Below, one piece after another: positions 24,932-36,205 of a DNA stretch of 64,000 nt (position 1 is the first letter of the stretch; every line of letters begins with the position of its first letter). The stretch is from NCBI GenBank assembly GCA_030686995.1, contig CM060702.1, forward strand, positions 65,412,440 to 65,476,439, in the 5' to 3' direction. A model generated the notes under the pieces. That model was given only the letters and a program-made list of their open reading frames with translations, was not told the origin of the DNA and did not search any database. Position numbers and translations under genes: made by a program. The stretch comes from Artemisia argyi (lineage: Eukaryota; Streptophyta; Magnoliopsida; Asterales; Asteraceae).

Positions 24932-25365
24932 ATGAGTCACTTCCCTTTGGTGTACATCTCCTTTGACTCAGATGGCTCCACAGACTCAGAAATAAGCTAC
25001 TATTCTGAATCAGAGTTTGAGGATCTAGGATGGATGGGTACTTTCCTTCAACTGTATCATCCTCATCTATAAGTGTAGCAAATTCTACAATAACTGATGC
25101 GGCAAGCACTACCAACCCAAAGCCCAAGAAGAAAAAGTTTGTCCCTGGTTCATCTCTGGCTAATGAGCTGCCACATGCTTTGACTCAAGCCCTGGAATCA
25201 GCAATACAGAACATGAAGTGGCCTGCTCCAAGAAAAGAGAAGCTTCCCAAGCAAGTTCTTGGCCCGACTTGCCCAAGGAAGCAATCTCCTTTTGATGACA
25301 AAAGAAAGACTGCTCAAAAGGGAAAGCAGAGCTATGAGGGCAAGGGAAAAAGGCCTGTGGAGTAG
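24932..25365 (+). pseudogene. Antisense accessory gene of copia B, frameshifted
   Basis: Plus-strand gene lying between copia B RNase H and its extra ORF, opposite to both. The ATG at 24932 follows a TATAAAAGG box and starts an acidic Ser/Tyr-rich protein (MSHFPLVYISFDSDGSTDSE) that would stop after 46 residues at 25072. The stronger continuation is in another frame from about 25030 (VSSSSISVANSTITDAAS, then PKPKKKKF and a Lys-rich tail ending GKGKRPVE at 25365). One lost or gained base near 25025 would explain the break. The basic C-terminus suggests a nuclear or nucleic-acid-binding tail (inference). AATAAA follows near 25484. No family recognised. Confidence 0.5.
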
Positions 25366-25570
25366 GGTATGTGGTGCTTGGTAGTAGGTTTTGTTGTGGT
25401 AGTTGTTAGTTTGTCTTGTCAGTGTCTGTGTCATGATGTATCTTATGGAACTGTTTGATGTAAGCCATCTTGGAATAATGAATAAAGTACTTTCTTTATG
25501 AATGATACATGTAGCCTCCCCTCAAATAATGACTAACTACTAATGCCTCCCCTCAAAAGTAGCTTAATTA

Positions 25571-27343
25571 TTAATCATACCAATACTCACAACTAAAAAA
25601 AGTAAATCTTGAAACATCAAAGCCCTTTGTGAGTAGATCTGCTACATTATCATCAGTATGGACTTTAACCACATTGATAAGCCTATACTCATAGCAATCT
25701 CTAATAAAATGATGCGTAATCTGAATGTGCTTTGTCTTGGAATAATACACTGGATTCTTTACAATACAGATAGTACTCTCATTATCAATGTTGATAGGAG
25801 TATTCTTGAAGTTGAATCCATAATCCAAGAGCTGATTTTGCAACCAAAGTACTTGTGCACAACAATTTGCAGCAGCTACATACTCTACTTCTGGTGAAGA
25901 TGTTGCTGCAATTGTTTGCTTTTTGCATTGCCATGAGACTAATCTACTGCCAAGGTATTGACACCCTCCAGTTGTAGATCTTCTGTCATAGTTATCTCCA
26001 ACATAATCACTATCTGAGAAGGCTTGTAGATGGAAAGGCGAGTCCCTAGGATACCATAATCCTAGCTTAGGTTGTTGCCTAAGGTACCTAAAAATCCTTT
26101 TGACAGCATTCAAGTGTGATACCTTGGGATGAACTTGATGTCTTGCACATAAACACACAGCAAAAGTAATATCAGGCCTAGATGCAGTTAAATACATGAG
26201 ACATCCAATCATAGACCTGTATAATGTGACATCAACAGCTTCTCCTTCTTCATCTTTTCCCAAAGGTTTGTATGTATCCACAGGTGTAGATGTAGGCTTG
26301 ACAATTGTGAAATTGAATCTCTTAAGAATATCTGCAACATACTTATCTTGACAAATATAAATTCCACTGCTTGATTGTTGCACTTGAAGTCCCAAGAAGA
26401 ATGTTAATTCTCCCATTGAACTCATCTGAAACTCTTTTTGCATAAGATCTTCAAATTCCTTCACTATAGATTGCTTAGTAGCACCAAAAATAATATCATC
26501 TACATACGCTTGGACAAGCATGATATCCTTCTTATCTCTCTTGATGAACAAAGTCTTGCCAATAGCTCCTCTCCTATAACCATGCTGTAATAGAAAATTT
26601 GAGAGTCTTTCATACCATGCTCTTGGAGCTTGATGAAGGCCATACAGAGCCTTGATAACCTTGTAGACTTTGTTTGGGTGTGTAGGATCTTCAAAACCAG
26701 GAGGCTGTTTAACATAAACTTCTTCTGTGATAGTGCCATATAGAAAAGCACTTTTAACATCCATTTGGTATACAGGAAATCTCATATAAGATGCAAAAGC
26801 CAAAAATAGCCTTATAGCTTCAATCCTTGCCACATGAGCAAAGACTTCATCATGGTCTACTCCTTCTTCCTTTCTATATCCTTGAGCCACTAACCTTGCT
26901 TTATTCTTAATAATATTCCCTCTTTCATCTCTTTTTACCCTAAAGACCCATTTTGTTCCAATCAATCTCTTACCATCAGGTAAATCACATAGTACCCATA
27001 CTTCTTGAAGTTTAAACTGTAAGAGTTCTTCTTGCATAGCTTTAACCCAACTCTCCTTTTCTAATGCTTGTTTTATATTCTTAGGCTCTTCTTGAGACAG
27101 AAAACAAGCAAATAAACACAATTTCTGACTCTTGTGATTTACCATGTTTTGCTTGTAAATAAAACTAAGTAAAGAAGTATGTTGTTGAGACATATTCTTA
27201 GCTTTAGTTCTTGTAAGTACTCTTGAAGCTGAGGGTCCAATAATGTTGTTAACATGATGATCTTTGTGAATTCTTAGAGTAGGAGTTGGTGAGACTTCAA
27301 GATTATCTTCCAAATTAGTTAAATCAGGATCTTCATTAGAATT
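25571..27343 (-). pseudogene. Ty1-copia B reverse transcriptase and RNase H
   Basis: About 580 open codons (27313-25571) covering RT and RNase H of a copia polyprotein. In order: SWVKAMQEELLQF, LVAQGYRKEEGVDHDEVFAH, VYQMDVKSAFLYG, KALYGLHQAPRAWYERL, the catalytic [22 protein letters not shown], then RNase H AFSDSDYVGDNYDRRSTTGG, LVSWQCKKQ, SSPEVEYVAA and NVADLLTKGFDVSRF. The final residues are frameshifted relative to the usual VSIGM ending. An in-frame stop at 27344 separates it from the upstream linker. RT aspartates are intact. The RNase H Glu box reads PEVEY instead of the usual TESEY but keeps the Glu. Confidence 0.92.
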
Positions 27344-27601
27344 TTAGAAAATGCCTTCTTGATCCAATTCATCATCAGTATCTTCTAAGGCAAGCTTGTT
27401 TGGATCGTCAGTATCTTCTAAGTCAGGCATGTTTGGATCATTCATAGCATCAGTATTTATCCAATTTGAAGTATCTAATGGTTGAAAAGTACTTTCAAAT
27501 GGATCAGCAGTACTTTGGGGTAAAGTACCGTCAGTGCCTTTAGCCTTCTTCTTTTCAGCTTCATAAGCTCTTCTTTGTTCATCTTCATAAGACTTAGCCA
27601 T
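27344..27601 (-). pseudogene. Copia B linker between integrase and RT
   Basis: 85 codons joining the integrase C-terminus to RT, shifted by one frame relative to the upstream ORF near 27600. It starts at an internal MAKSYEDEQRRAYEAEKKKA. It is acidic and contains a direct peptide repeat, LEDTDDPNKLALEDTDDE. This spacer is normally disordered in copia polyproteins. Confidence 0.7.
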
Positions 27602-29250
27602 TGTTTCTTGAAAAAGCTCTTACTAAGTTCATCTTGAATGGCTTGGTCTTCATCAGATACTGGGATCTTTGGTGGAGCAGTACTTTGAGGATCAACAGTA
27701 CTGTGAGGTTCATCAGTACTTTGAGGCTCAAAAGTACTTTTCTTCTCATCATTGACTTTATCATTAGTCTCATCTTCAGATCTTAAATTAACATCATGAA
27801 TAATGTACTGTGCTTCTTCTTCAGTGGGAGCAACTTGATTTTCTTCCCTTACAGGTACATAATTCATAGATGAAGACATTAAATCAAGATCAAACATCCA
27901 ATCAGGACCTTTACCTTTAGAATTTTCTTGCTCTTCTAGAAAATCAACATGAAGACATTCTTGAACCTTCTTGGTAGCCCTGTTGTACACTCTGAATCCT
28001 TTGCCATTGGTACAATTTCCCAATAAGTATCCTTCATCTGACTTCCCATCAAATTTGCCCAAATTATCAGCAGTGTTCAAAATAGTTAGGGGACATCCAA
28101 AAGGTTTCATAAACTTGATGCTAGGCTTCTTTACCATGAGTAACTCATAAGGTGTCTTCATTTGAGGTTTTGTCACTAATACTCGGTTCAACACATAACA
28201 AGCAGCACTTACAGCCTCAGCCCAGAATGGAACAGGTAATTGGGAGTCTGCAAGCATTGTCCTTGCTGCTTCTATTAGAGTTCTATTCTTTCTTTCTGCA
28301 ACTCCATTTTGCTGAGGAGTTCTAGCAATACTGAACTCTCTTTTAATTCCTTTCTTGGCACAAAAGTCATCCATTAGCTGATTCTTGAACTCAGTCCCAT
28401 TATCACATCTAATGCCTCTAACCTTGAGTCTTAACTGATTTTCAAGTGCTATTATAAGATCATGAATAGCATCAAAAGTTTCATCCTTGAAACATAAGAA
28501 AAAAACCCAACTAAATCTGCTACAGTCATCTATCACAACCAAACAGTACTTCTTCTTGTTCAAACTAACAACTGAAACAGGTCCAAACAGATCCATGTGC
28601 AGCAATTCCAAAGGCTCTCTAATGGTTTTCTCATCAATCTTCTTACAGGAAGCCTTGTTTTGTTTACCCTTCTTGCAAGCAAGACATGAGTGATCATTCT
28701 TGAATGTTTTAGAAGGTAAACCTCTATATAAATTTCCTTTGACCAGCTTATTGACGTTCTTGAAATTGACATGCCCCAATCTTCTGTACCATTGATGTGG
28801 TTCTTCCTTTGCTGCTCTTGCAATCAAGCATGTTGCTCTTTCAGCAGAGTTGATGTTCTTCAAGTCTATGCTATACACATCATTAGTTCTTGGTGCTCTC
28901 AGCATCACCAAGTTTCTATTTTCTAACTTAAAATTAGGAGAAAGTATAAGACACTCTGTGTCAAAGAATAACACATGACACTTCTTATCACAAATCTGAG
29001 AGACTGACAAAAGATTGAATTTCAGCTCCTTCACATATCTAACATTCTCAAAATCAATGTTTCCTGCCTTGATAGTTCCTTTCCCAGTTATTCTTCCTCC
29101 ATCAGGATCATTCCCAAATGCAACTTTTCCTCCAAAATAAGCTTTAAAATCTAACAAGAGCTCCTTTTTCCCAGTCATACTTCCAGAGCAACCACTATCT
29201 ACAATAATATGATCTTTAAGCTCCTCTTCTGGGTTGCCCTGCATACACAT
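27602..29250 (-). pseudogene. Ty1-copia B protease and integrase
   Basis: Starts in the pol frame with the aspartic protease site IIVDSGCSGSMTGKKE (DSG). Then comes the GAG-pre-integrase zinc region (HQWYRRLGHVNFKNVNKLVK ... CLACKKGKQ), followed by the integrase core: LLHMDLFGPV (first Asp), GIRCDNGTEFKNQ (second Asp) and TPQQNGVAERKNRTLIEAAR (Glu). The C-terminal part carries GKFDGKSDEGYLLG and repeated QST/HST peptides (EPQSTDEPHSTVDPQSTAP). All three DDE residues are present. The frame is lost near 27600. Protease cuts the polyprotein and integrase inserts the cDNA. Confidence 0.92.
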
Positions 29251-32111
29251 GAAAAAGGTTAGTTATTTTTAGGAACCCAAGCCATTACTGACTTGTGTTC
29301 CCCTTGTGGAGTGACATACTCAAATTCTTTGAGTATGTAATCACCACTTTCTTTGAAAACATGATCAAGAATTAAGGTTTTTGTTTCCAAAACTTTTGGT
29401 TCATTCTTATCAATTTTCCCTTTTTCATCCTTAGCCTCTGAAAGTACTGGTTCTTCCCCAATAGTACTTTCTTTCTTAACCCATTTAGTTGTAACTTTTG
29501 GAGTTGGGGTCTGTGTTCTAGCATCTTTTCTTGTGTTGTAAGGCCTTCTAGGTTTGTAGTAATTTAATCTCCTAGGTTTTACACTTGAGTTTCTGCTAGC
29601 AGCACCTTGGTTAGGGAACTTTCTATCAGTACTTTGAGAAGGTACCGTGGGTTTAGAGAATGATCTTTTCTGATGAGAGTACCTATAGTCTTTTGAGAAA
29701 TTACTATGGTTAACCCTATTTGTGTAATTCCAAACTGGTTTGTTAACACTTGGCTTATTCTCCCTATGACTTTGATTTGCAGACCTGGTCCTTGGGTATT
29801 TGCTTAAGTATTCTGAGTGATAATCACAGTCTTTAATTAGATGGTGAGGACTATAGCATACATAACAAACCTTTAGACCAATATCCCCAAATCCCTTTCC
29901 AAAAGGTTTTCTAAATTTTGCAGTATTTTGAAAATATTTTCTTGGAGGTACTGCTGAGTGATCAGAAGTACTTTGAAAAGTGTTTGAATGTACTGCTTGT
30001 TTTGAAAACTTTTTCTCATAAACCCTACATACTTCAACAGATTCTCCTAAAGTTTCAGGTTTTGATTGACCTTTAAGCTTTTTCCTAAACTCTAGGTTAT
30101 CTACCCCATAACAAGAGACATCTTTCCTAGGTGGTTGAAAACTACCTGGGGGATTAGGAACTGCATTGTATCCCTTGTCATTCTTATATTCAGGAGGTGT
30201 TGGACTAGGGGATTCCTCATCACTAGAAGTGTTTTCATCCAAACTTATGAATTCTTCATCACTAGTTAAGGTATCTACTGTAAGATTTATTTCCTTACTC
30301 TTAAATGGAATACCTTCTGTGCTATCATTATCATAACCTAGGCCAGTTTTAATGTTTGATGTTCTTTGCTTTTCAACAAATTGAACATGTGATAGACCTG
30401 ATTCATTCCAAACAGCAAGTTTTTCTAACAACTTATCTCTTTCAGCAGTAACTTTCTCTAGTTCAGACACCTTACATCCTAGTTTCCATTCACTCAACTT
30501 TACTTGGTATTCTTGTTGCTTATATGTTTAAGCCCATGCTACTTCATTGTTTTCATTTGTAATTATTTTGGCCTCCATTGACTCTAAAGTCAACTGGTAG
30601 CCAGTTATCTCAGACCTAGCTCTTTGAAATTTATCTCTTTCAGCTACATATTCACTAAGTAACTTTTGATACATATCATTACACTTAGAGCATACCTCAG
30701 AGATAGTGGATGAACTTGGTGAAATAGCTACCATAGCAAGCTGAACAGGATCTTCTTCAAACTCCATGTTCCAATCAAAGCTTCCTAGACCATCTCTTGA
30801 CTCCAAAGCAGCATATCCAGGCTCTTCATCAAAAGTTGTGCTCTAGTTTTCCAATGCAACCATTGAGTAGGTTACAGGTTCATCATCAAACTCATTGGAC
30901 CAATCAATCTCTGACAGATTCTCTTGAGCAACCAAAGCTTTTGGTTTTGGTTCAGTAATAGGAACCTCTTTTCTTTCAGTCTTGGGTTGTTCAATCATCT
31001 TGTTTGCTTGATACTTTGCAAATTTGCATTCCCTTGCAAAGTGACCAGTCCTTTGATAATTGAAGCACTCAATTTTGGACTTGTCAAATGTTATTGCCTG
31101 CTTAGCTATGAAATTAATACCTCTTCCTGTCTTATTCACAAACTTTTTAATCCTTGTAGTGATCATGGGAACTTGCCATCTGATATCAATTTGTTCCAAA
31201 ACATCATCATCTATTTGCAAGACATCCTCTTGATAGGTTACAGGTAGAGATGCTTGTTGAGCAAAGAATGAACATAGAACATCATCTGAGTTGGGGGTGT
31301 TTGATGGTGATGAAGTGGTAGTGACCATGGTTGTGCATGGAACCTGAGTTTCAGTCACAGTACTTTGGACAGGATAAGCAGTACCTTTATTGGAAGTACT
31401 GCTTCTTTTTTCAGAAGATACAAAAGCAATGTTTTGGGGTTTCTGATGTGTCCCTGAACCTGTAGTACCATTCATCTCATGCTCATACACCTTCATATTG
31501 TTGTAGAGATCATCAAAGTCCATTGTGTCCAAACCTGATTATCCTCTGATCATAGTAGCAACTACATGCCATGCTGATGGCAAGCTTCTCAAGAACTTCA
31601 AGTTAGCATCTTCAACTGATGCCTCAGCTCCATATAGTTCTAGCATTCTCAAAAGATTTTGGAATCTTTTATAAGCAGAATCAAGACCTTCTCTTTCACC
31701 AACAGTGAAAGTTTCAAATTGTTGCTTCAATAAGTTCCTGTGCATCTTCTTGGAAGCATCATTACCTCCAAACTTTTTCTTAATAGCAGCCCATAGTTGT
31801 TTTGCATCCTTGGCATCATGAAACTTCAATAAGTGCCCATCAGGAATGCCAGAGAGCAGTATGTTGAGAGCCTTGTCTTGATTTCTTTTGGTAGCAGCTG
31901 GCATGGTTGGCTTAGGTGGTGTTGGTTGTCCAGGGATCTCCACTGGTTCTTCAATTTGCATATTACCATTGACAATCACATCCCGTAGTGCATGGTCTGT
32001 GATGGCAATGTACTGCCTCATCTTCATGGCCCATAAGTCATATTCTCCCTTCTTGACAATAGGTATTCTAACAGCAGTGATTGATGGAGCAGGTGCAGCC
32101 TTTGTTGACAT
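29251..32111 (-). pseudogene. Ty1-copia B gag, broken by stops
   Basis: Starts at the ATG at 32111 (MSTKAAPAPSITAVRIPIVK) with the gag capsid-like region (YDLWAMKMRQYIAITDHALR, LWAAIKKKFGGNDASKK, LKQQFETFTV). One frame runs to 29259 but is cut by single stops at 31539, 30843 and 30528. The zinc knuckle reads CFNYQRTGHFAREC: the second Cys of the CCHC box has become Tyr, so RNA packaging would be impaired. The C-terminal part has Ser/Pro linkers, a second possible knuckle-like CYVCYSPHHLIKDC, and ends VMAWVPKNN. The pol frame starts 9 bp further on. Gag forms the particle that packages the element RNA. Confidence 0.9.
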
Positions 32112-32146
32112 CTTGAAGGGTTTGTAGTAGAATCAGTTTAAGGTTT
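32112..32146. other. Copia B leader remnant and left TSD of element C
   Basis: B's untranslated leader before gag, ending in GGTTT (32142-32146). The same GGTTT follows element C at 52094-52098, after which B's leader resumes. Confidence 0.85.
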
Positions 32147-33859
32147 TGATAACGCTCAAAATTAACATGTTTTTAGTCGCGTTATTGTTTGTTTTATGCA
32201 TGGAAATTGGTCATATTTGTATATATTTGTTACTTAATTGTGAAAAAGTGTTTATGCATGCAAATATAGCCAAAAGCAGGTAAAAATGATTAAAAATGAA
32301 AAAATGAAGTGATCATGCACATTTGGAGAGTTTCAAGAAGATCAAGAAAGAAAGAAACGTCGCATGGACAAAAGGATTTGATAAAGACAAGTTTTCTACA
32401 CATATTTATCACGGAAATATCAAGTTCTGATGAATAAAGTCATGCCACGAAGAAAGACAATGCATGCAACATAAAACGACAAAGAAAAGACAAAAGAAAT
32501 ATTTTCAGACAGAGTCCAACCGATCGGATGCAACCCGCATCCGATTCAGTTGGAATGTGCCAAAAGAATGACCATCCGATCGGAAGGAGAGAAACCGATC
32601 AGATGGAGGTGACTGAAGTTACAAGTTTTGCATTTATGGATATATATTTACTCCCTATAATCATGTGTGGCTGATCATTTATGCTTATTAACTCTAGAGG
32701 GACGTTTTTACTTGGAGGATAAGTGTTATTATGCTATATAATGACTACTTAGGGTCTAGAATTACTTGTACCACCAAATATCTAACCTAGTATTACACCA
32801 AATATTGTTAGTTAATCTTATATTGCCTGAAAGTTTACTAAGTGTTGTGAAAACGTCCAGAACGTGTTGAGTTAGAGTCTCAAGCATTGGTTCGAGTTTG
32901 GAGTTGTTTACTTACGTTAGTGAGCAATTGGAGGAGTGTGGTTGCTATAGTTCCACAAGTTTATTCATTGTAATTCTCAAGACTAGGTACACCTTGATAC
33001 TTATAATGAACAATTGTTACTTTGAGTTTTATGAAAGTTTTCTTATTTACTTGTGTTTTAATATGATTGATATGGAGTAATTTGTGATATACTTGTGTAT
33101 ATGATGTGATTGGTTAATGGAGTATTCTTTTATGAAAAATGTGATGCATGAAAACATATCTATTTTACGAGTTTGTTGAAGTAACATCTAATCTTGCTTA
33201 ATTTGTTGGTATAAACAATCTTTGGAAAAATAGGTCCGAAAGGAATTTCAACTTGTTTTCTTTCCAAAACATTAGTGCACGAATTAGTATGGAATAGGAC
33301 GCTTGACAACCATCTTATTTACTTGTTAAAATGGATTTGAGAAGATTTCATCACGAAAAAAGGACCGAAAGGATTCGTAGGAATTCATAAGAAAAGAATT
33401 GATTTTCAAAACAACCATGTGATTATAGAATTGTCATACTCATTTGATATGTCCAAAAGTAGTCTTTTAGGTGATAGAATTCTTAGTGGTAGTTAAAACA
33501 TGACATACATCATAGATTGTATAACTACTCATTTTTAGTTGGGCATCATAACAAGTTTTACACCAAACTTTGTACTTAAATTGTCATGATACTCCTAATT
33601 ACCAAACAAGGAATTATACACAAGTATATGTTTAGTTTTTATTGAGTTTCTTTTAAATTGGTATTTACATAAATTTGGATTGACAACCCTTATTTAACAA
33701 ACGTTTTTCTTATTACTAAGACAACCAAATCCCTTGGGACGATCTCGACTTACCCACCTTTATTGCATCGGACGAGTATACTTGCTCGTATGTGCTAAAT
33801 ATGAATCGGATAATTTGTGTTTATAAATTTTAAAACTTGTACTAATAAAACGCACATCA
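32147..33859 (+). repeat. Element C 5' LTR (1713 bp)
   Basis: Begins TGATAACGCTC and ends GCACATCA. It pairs with 50383-52093 with about 2% mismatches by eye. It holds a CCGATCGG-type palindrome cluster at 32515-32610. No gene. Confidence 0.9.
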
Positions 33860-33861
33860 AG

Positions 33862-33885
33862 TTTTTGGAGCCGCTGCCGGGGATA
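33862..33885 (+). other. Primer binding site of element C
   Basis: TTTTTGGAGCCGCTGCCGGG, 2 bp after the LTR. It is close to the TGGCGCCGTTGCCGGGGA site known from Athila-type elements. Confidence 0.75.
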
Positions 33886-34587
33886 TGATTAATTTTCTTA
33901 ATTTTTAGTAATAAAATTGTTTGTAATTTGTGAATTTTTAAAGTTTTTAGTAGTAAAATTAAAAAATAAATAAATAAATAAATAAATAAAAAGTTGGTTT
34001 TTTGCCAACCGATTCGGATGGATGACCATCCGATCGGTTGGTGGCCTCGGTAAAATTTTTAGGATTCTGTTTTTCTTATTTAATGTTCATTTTTCTATTT
34101 TTAGATAATTAGTTTTAATGATTATATGATTAATGTTAGTTATTATTAGTTATAAGATGTCATTATGAGTAATTTTAATGTTTTTAGTAGTTTTAATTAT
34201 AGTTAATGTTTTAGAAGTTACCTTAATTAATGTTTTTAATGTCCTTAATGTTATCATTACTGTTTTATTAAATCTAAGTCTTTTTATATAAAAAAAAATA
34301 GTTTCAGAAAACTCCAGCCGAATCGGTTGCGGGTTCCAACCGATCGGTTGGAGGTGGTAATTTGTGCCATCTGATCGGATGGATGTCCATCCGAACGGAT
34401 GGAAGTCTCGGTAAAAATTTTAATATTTTTATTTTCTAGTTTATTTTCAATTCTTAGTGTTTTAATTTGTTAATTTACTTGTTCTTATTTCATATTAAGA
34501 GTTATTTGATTACAACTAACCCTCATGCTAATGATTTGGATGTTTTTGTTGATGGTTATGTTATAGTTAGTAATTGCTTAAGTTGAA
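33886..34587 (+). other. Element C leader with palindrome clusters
   Basis: AT-rich untranslated region with a TAAA microsatellite (33966-33990) and two CCGATCGG-type clusters (34005-34050 and 34313-34410). Each is followed by CTCGGTAAAATTTT-like sequence. No ORF. Confidence 0.6.
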
Positions 34588-35547
34588 ATGGAGAGTTTAA
34601 ATCAGATTTCGGCGTACTTGAAAGATTTGGAGGATATGTTCAAGGATTTCGGTGATTCCTTGGAAAAGTTGGAAAGCATGTTGGAAAAGGCTAAGTTGGA
34701 TTTAAAAGGAGAAGAGGTTGTTGGTGACAATGTGTCTTACTTGCCACATGAAATGTGTTACCCAAAGAAGGAGAAGGAAAGGAAAGTTGTTGTTTTCACA
34801 AGAGCACCACCTAAAGAATTTGATGCTCCACCCATGAGGTATTCTACACCTTGTGCGGTGGAAGGTATTAAAGCATGGGATGCGGAATTGAATATGGAAT
34901 ATGGAGACAATTACATTTCGGAAGAAGTACTTGACAAGCTTGGTTTTGTTAGGCTTGACTATGGAAATTATGGAAGAAAGGAAGTGAAAGGAGTTAGAGT
35001 GAACATTCATGGTTACATCTTCAAAGTTGATTTTGTGGTTTTGGAATATACTAATGCCGATGAACCGAAGGTTATCTTTGGTAGAGATTTTCTTGTGAAT
35101 ACCAAGTGTACATTGGATTTTGCACTTGGGGAGTTACGAATTAACATAAGTGATTTGGAAGAAGGAAAAAGTGTGAATGAAATGCTTGTTAATGTTTGTG
35201 AAGGAATGGAAGAGGTGAAGGAAGGAAGGGATGAAATTTATAAGATGGGCAAAGCTAACCGAAACAAAACACCATTGAACAAATTAACTCAACCCTCCAC
35301 CCAAAAAGAAAAAGAAAACAAATCATCATCATCATCCAAAACTCCACCAAATTCACCAAAAAGTAGCAAACGTTTAACCAAAGAGCAAAAACAAGCTATC
35401 TTGGAGAATCTTGAAGCAAAAATTAGTGAATTGATGGAAAACAAACCGGTCATTGAAGTGTTAAGAAATTACATGGATTATACGAAGAAATTAGATGGAG
35501 TTATGTTAGCGAAGTCGAAGTTGGAGGTAATAGTTTTGATGAAGTAG
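34588..35547 (+). CDS. Element C ORF1: gag/protease-like protein (319 aa)
   Basis: Begins MESLNQISAYLKDLEDMFKD, a probable coiled coil (about residues 1-45). Residues about 110-205 (EEVLDKLGFVRLDYGN ... VDFVVLEYTNADEPKVIFGR DFL) have the second half of a retropepsin fold, including a GRDFL version of the GRPFL motif, but no catalytic DTG is visible. A Ser/Lys-rich linker and a helical tail follow. No zinc knuckle. The frame ends with TAG at 35547, and in the last about 25 codons a second frame opens that leads into ORF2, so ORF1 and ORF2 were probably one protein broken by a frameshift or joined by programmed frameshifting. Confidence 0.65.
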   Translation: MESLNQISAYLKDLEDMFKDFGDSLEKLESMLEKAKLDLKGEEVVGDNVSYLPHEMCYPKKEKERKVVVFTRAPPKEFDAPPMRYSTPCAVEGIKAWDAELNMEYGDNYISEEVLDKLGFVRLDYGNYGRKEVKGVRVNIHGYIFKVDFVVLEYTNADEPKVIFGRDFLVNTKCTLDFALGELRINISDLEEGKSVNEMLVNVCEGMEEVKEGRDEIYKMGKANRNKTPLNKLTQPSTQKEKENKSSSSSKTPPNSPKSSKRLTKEQKQAILENLEAKISELMENKPVIEVLRNYMDYTKKLDGVMLAKSKLEVIVLMK

Positions 35548-35585
35548 AGGAGAGAAGGATAATTGAGAATAGGCTCCCAAAGAAA

Positions 35586-36205
35586 ATGAATGATCCTGGA
35601 AATTTTGTTTTGCCGGTTAAAATTAATGGGACAAATCCTTTATATGCATTAGCCGATACGGGCTTGAGTGTGAGTATTATGCCTTATCCATTGTATCACA
35701 AGTTAGGATTAAGAGACCCTACACCTAACAATTCTAAACTCACTATGGCGGATAATTCTAAGGCGAAAGCAATGGGGGAAATAAGAAATGTGAGAGTTCA
35801 AATTGGTTACCAAGCGTTCTTGGCGGATTTTCTTGTGTTAGATGTTGCGGTTGATAAGGAACTACCTTTGTTGTTAGGTAGACCATTCTTAAGAACATGT
35901 GGAGCTATAATAGATATGGGAAGAGGTACCATGACAATTGATGATGGAATTCTTAAGAATACTTACTATCCAAAGCCTAAAGAGGATGGTAATAGGGATG
36001 ATAATGATGAGGACCAAGAGGAGGATTACCTTGGTTGCTTTGAAGTGGGAAGAGATGAAGATGGTAGACCTATGTTTGGCCCATGCAAACCTTGTTTCTT
36101 TGATATTGAGGATGAAATGGAAAGGGCTCTAGCAATGGAGGCTTTCTCTAACCCATTTAAAAATATTTTTGTGTTTAACAAATTGACAGATTTTCTTGGA
36201 TCTTT
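35586..36205 (+). pseudogene. Element C aspartic protease, split by element 2
   Basis: Retropepsin: VKINGTNPLYALADTGLSVS carries the catalytic DTG, followed by the LTMADNSKAKAMGEIRNVRV region and LPLLLGRPFLRTCGAIIDMG. An acidic tail (RDDNDEDQEEDYLGCFEVG) comes next. Upstream codons in this frame are open before the first ATG at 35586 (reading GGNSFDEVEERRIIENRLPK), supporting fusion to ORF1. Element 2 enters at 36205/36206. The frame resumes at 45597 and stops at 45649-45651; a neighbouring frame there stays open to 45767 and looks more protein-like. No RT follows. Confidence 0.8.
36201..36205. repeat. TSD of element 2, left copy
   Basis: TCTTT, repeated at 45592-45596. Confidence 0.85.
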
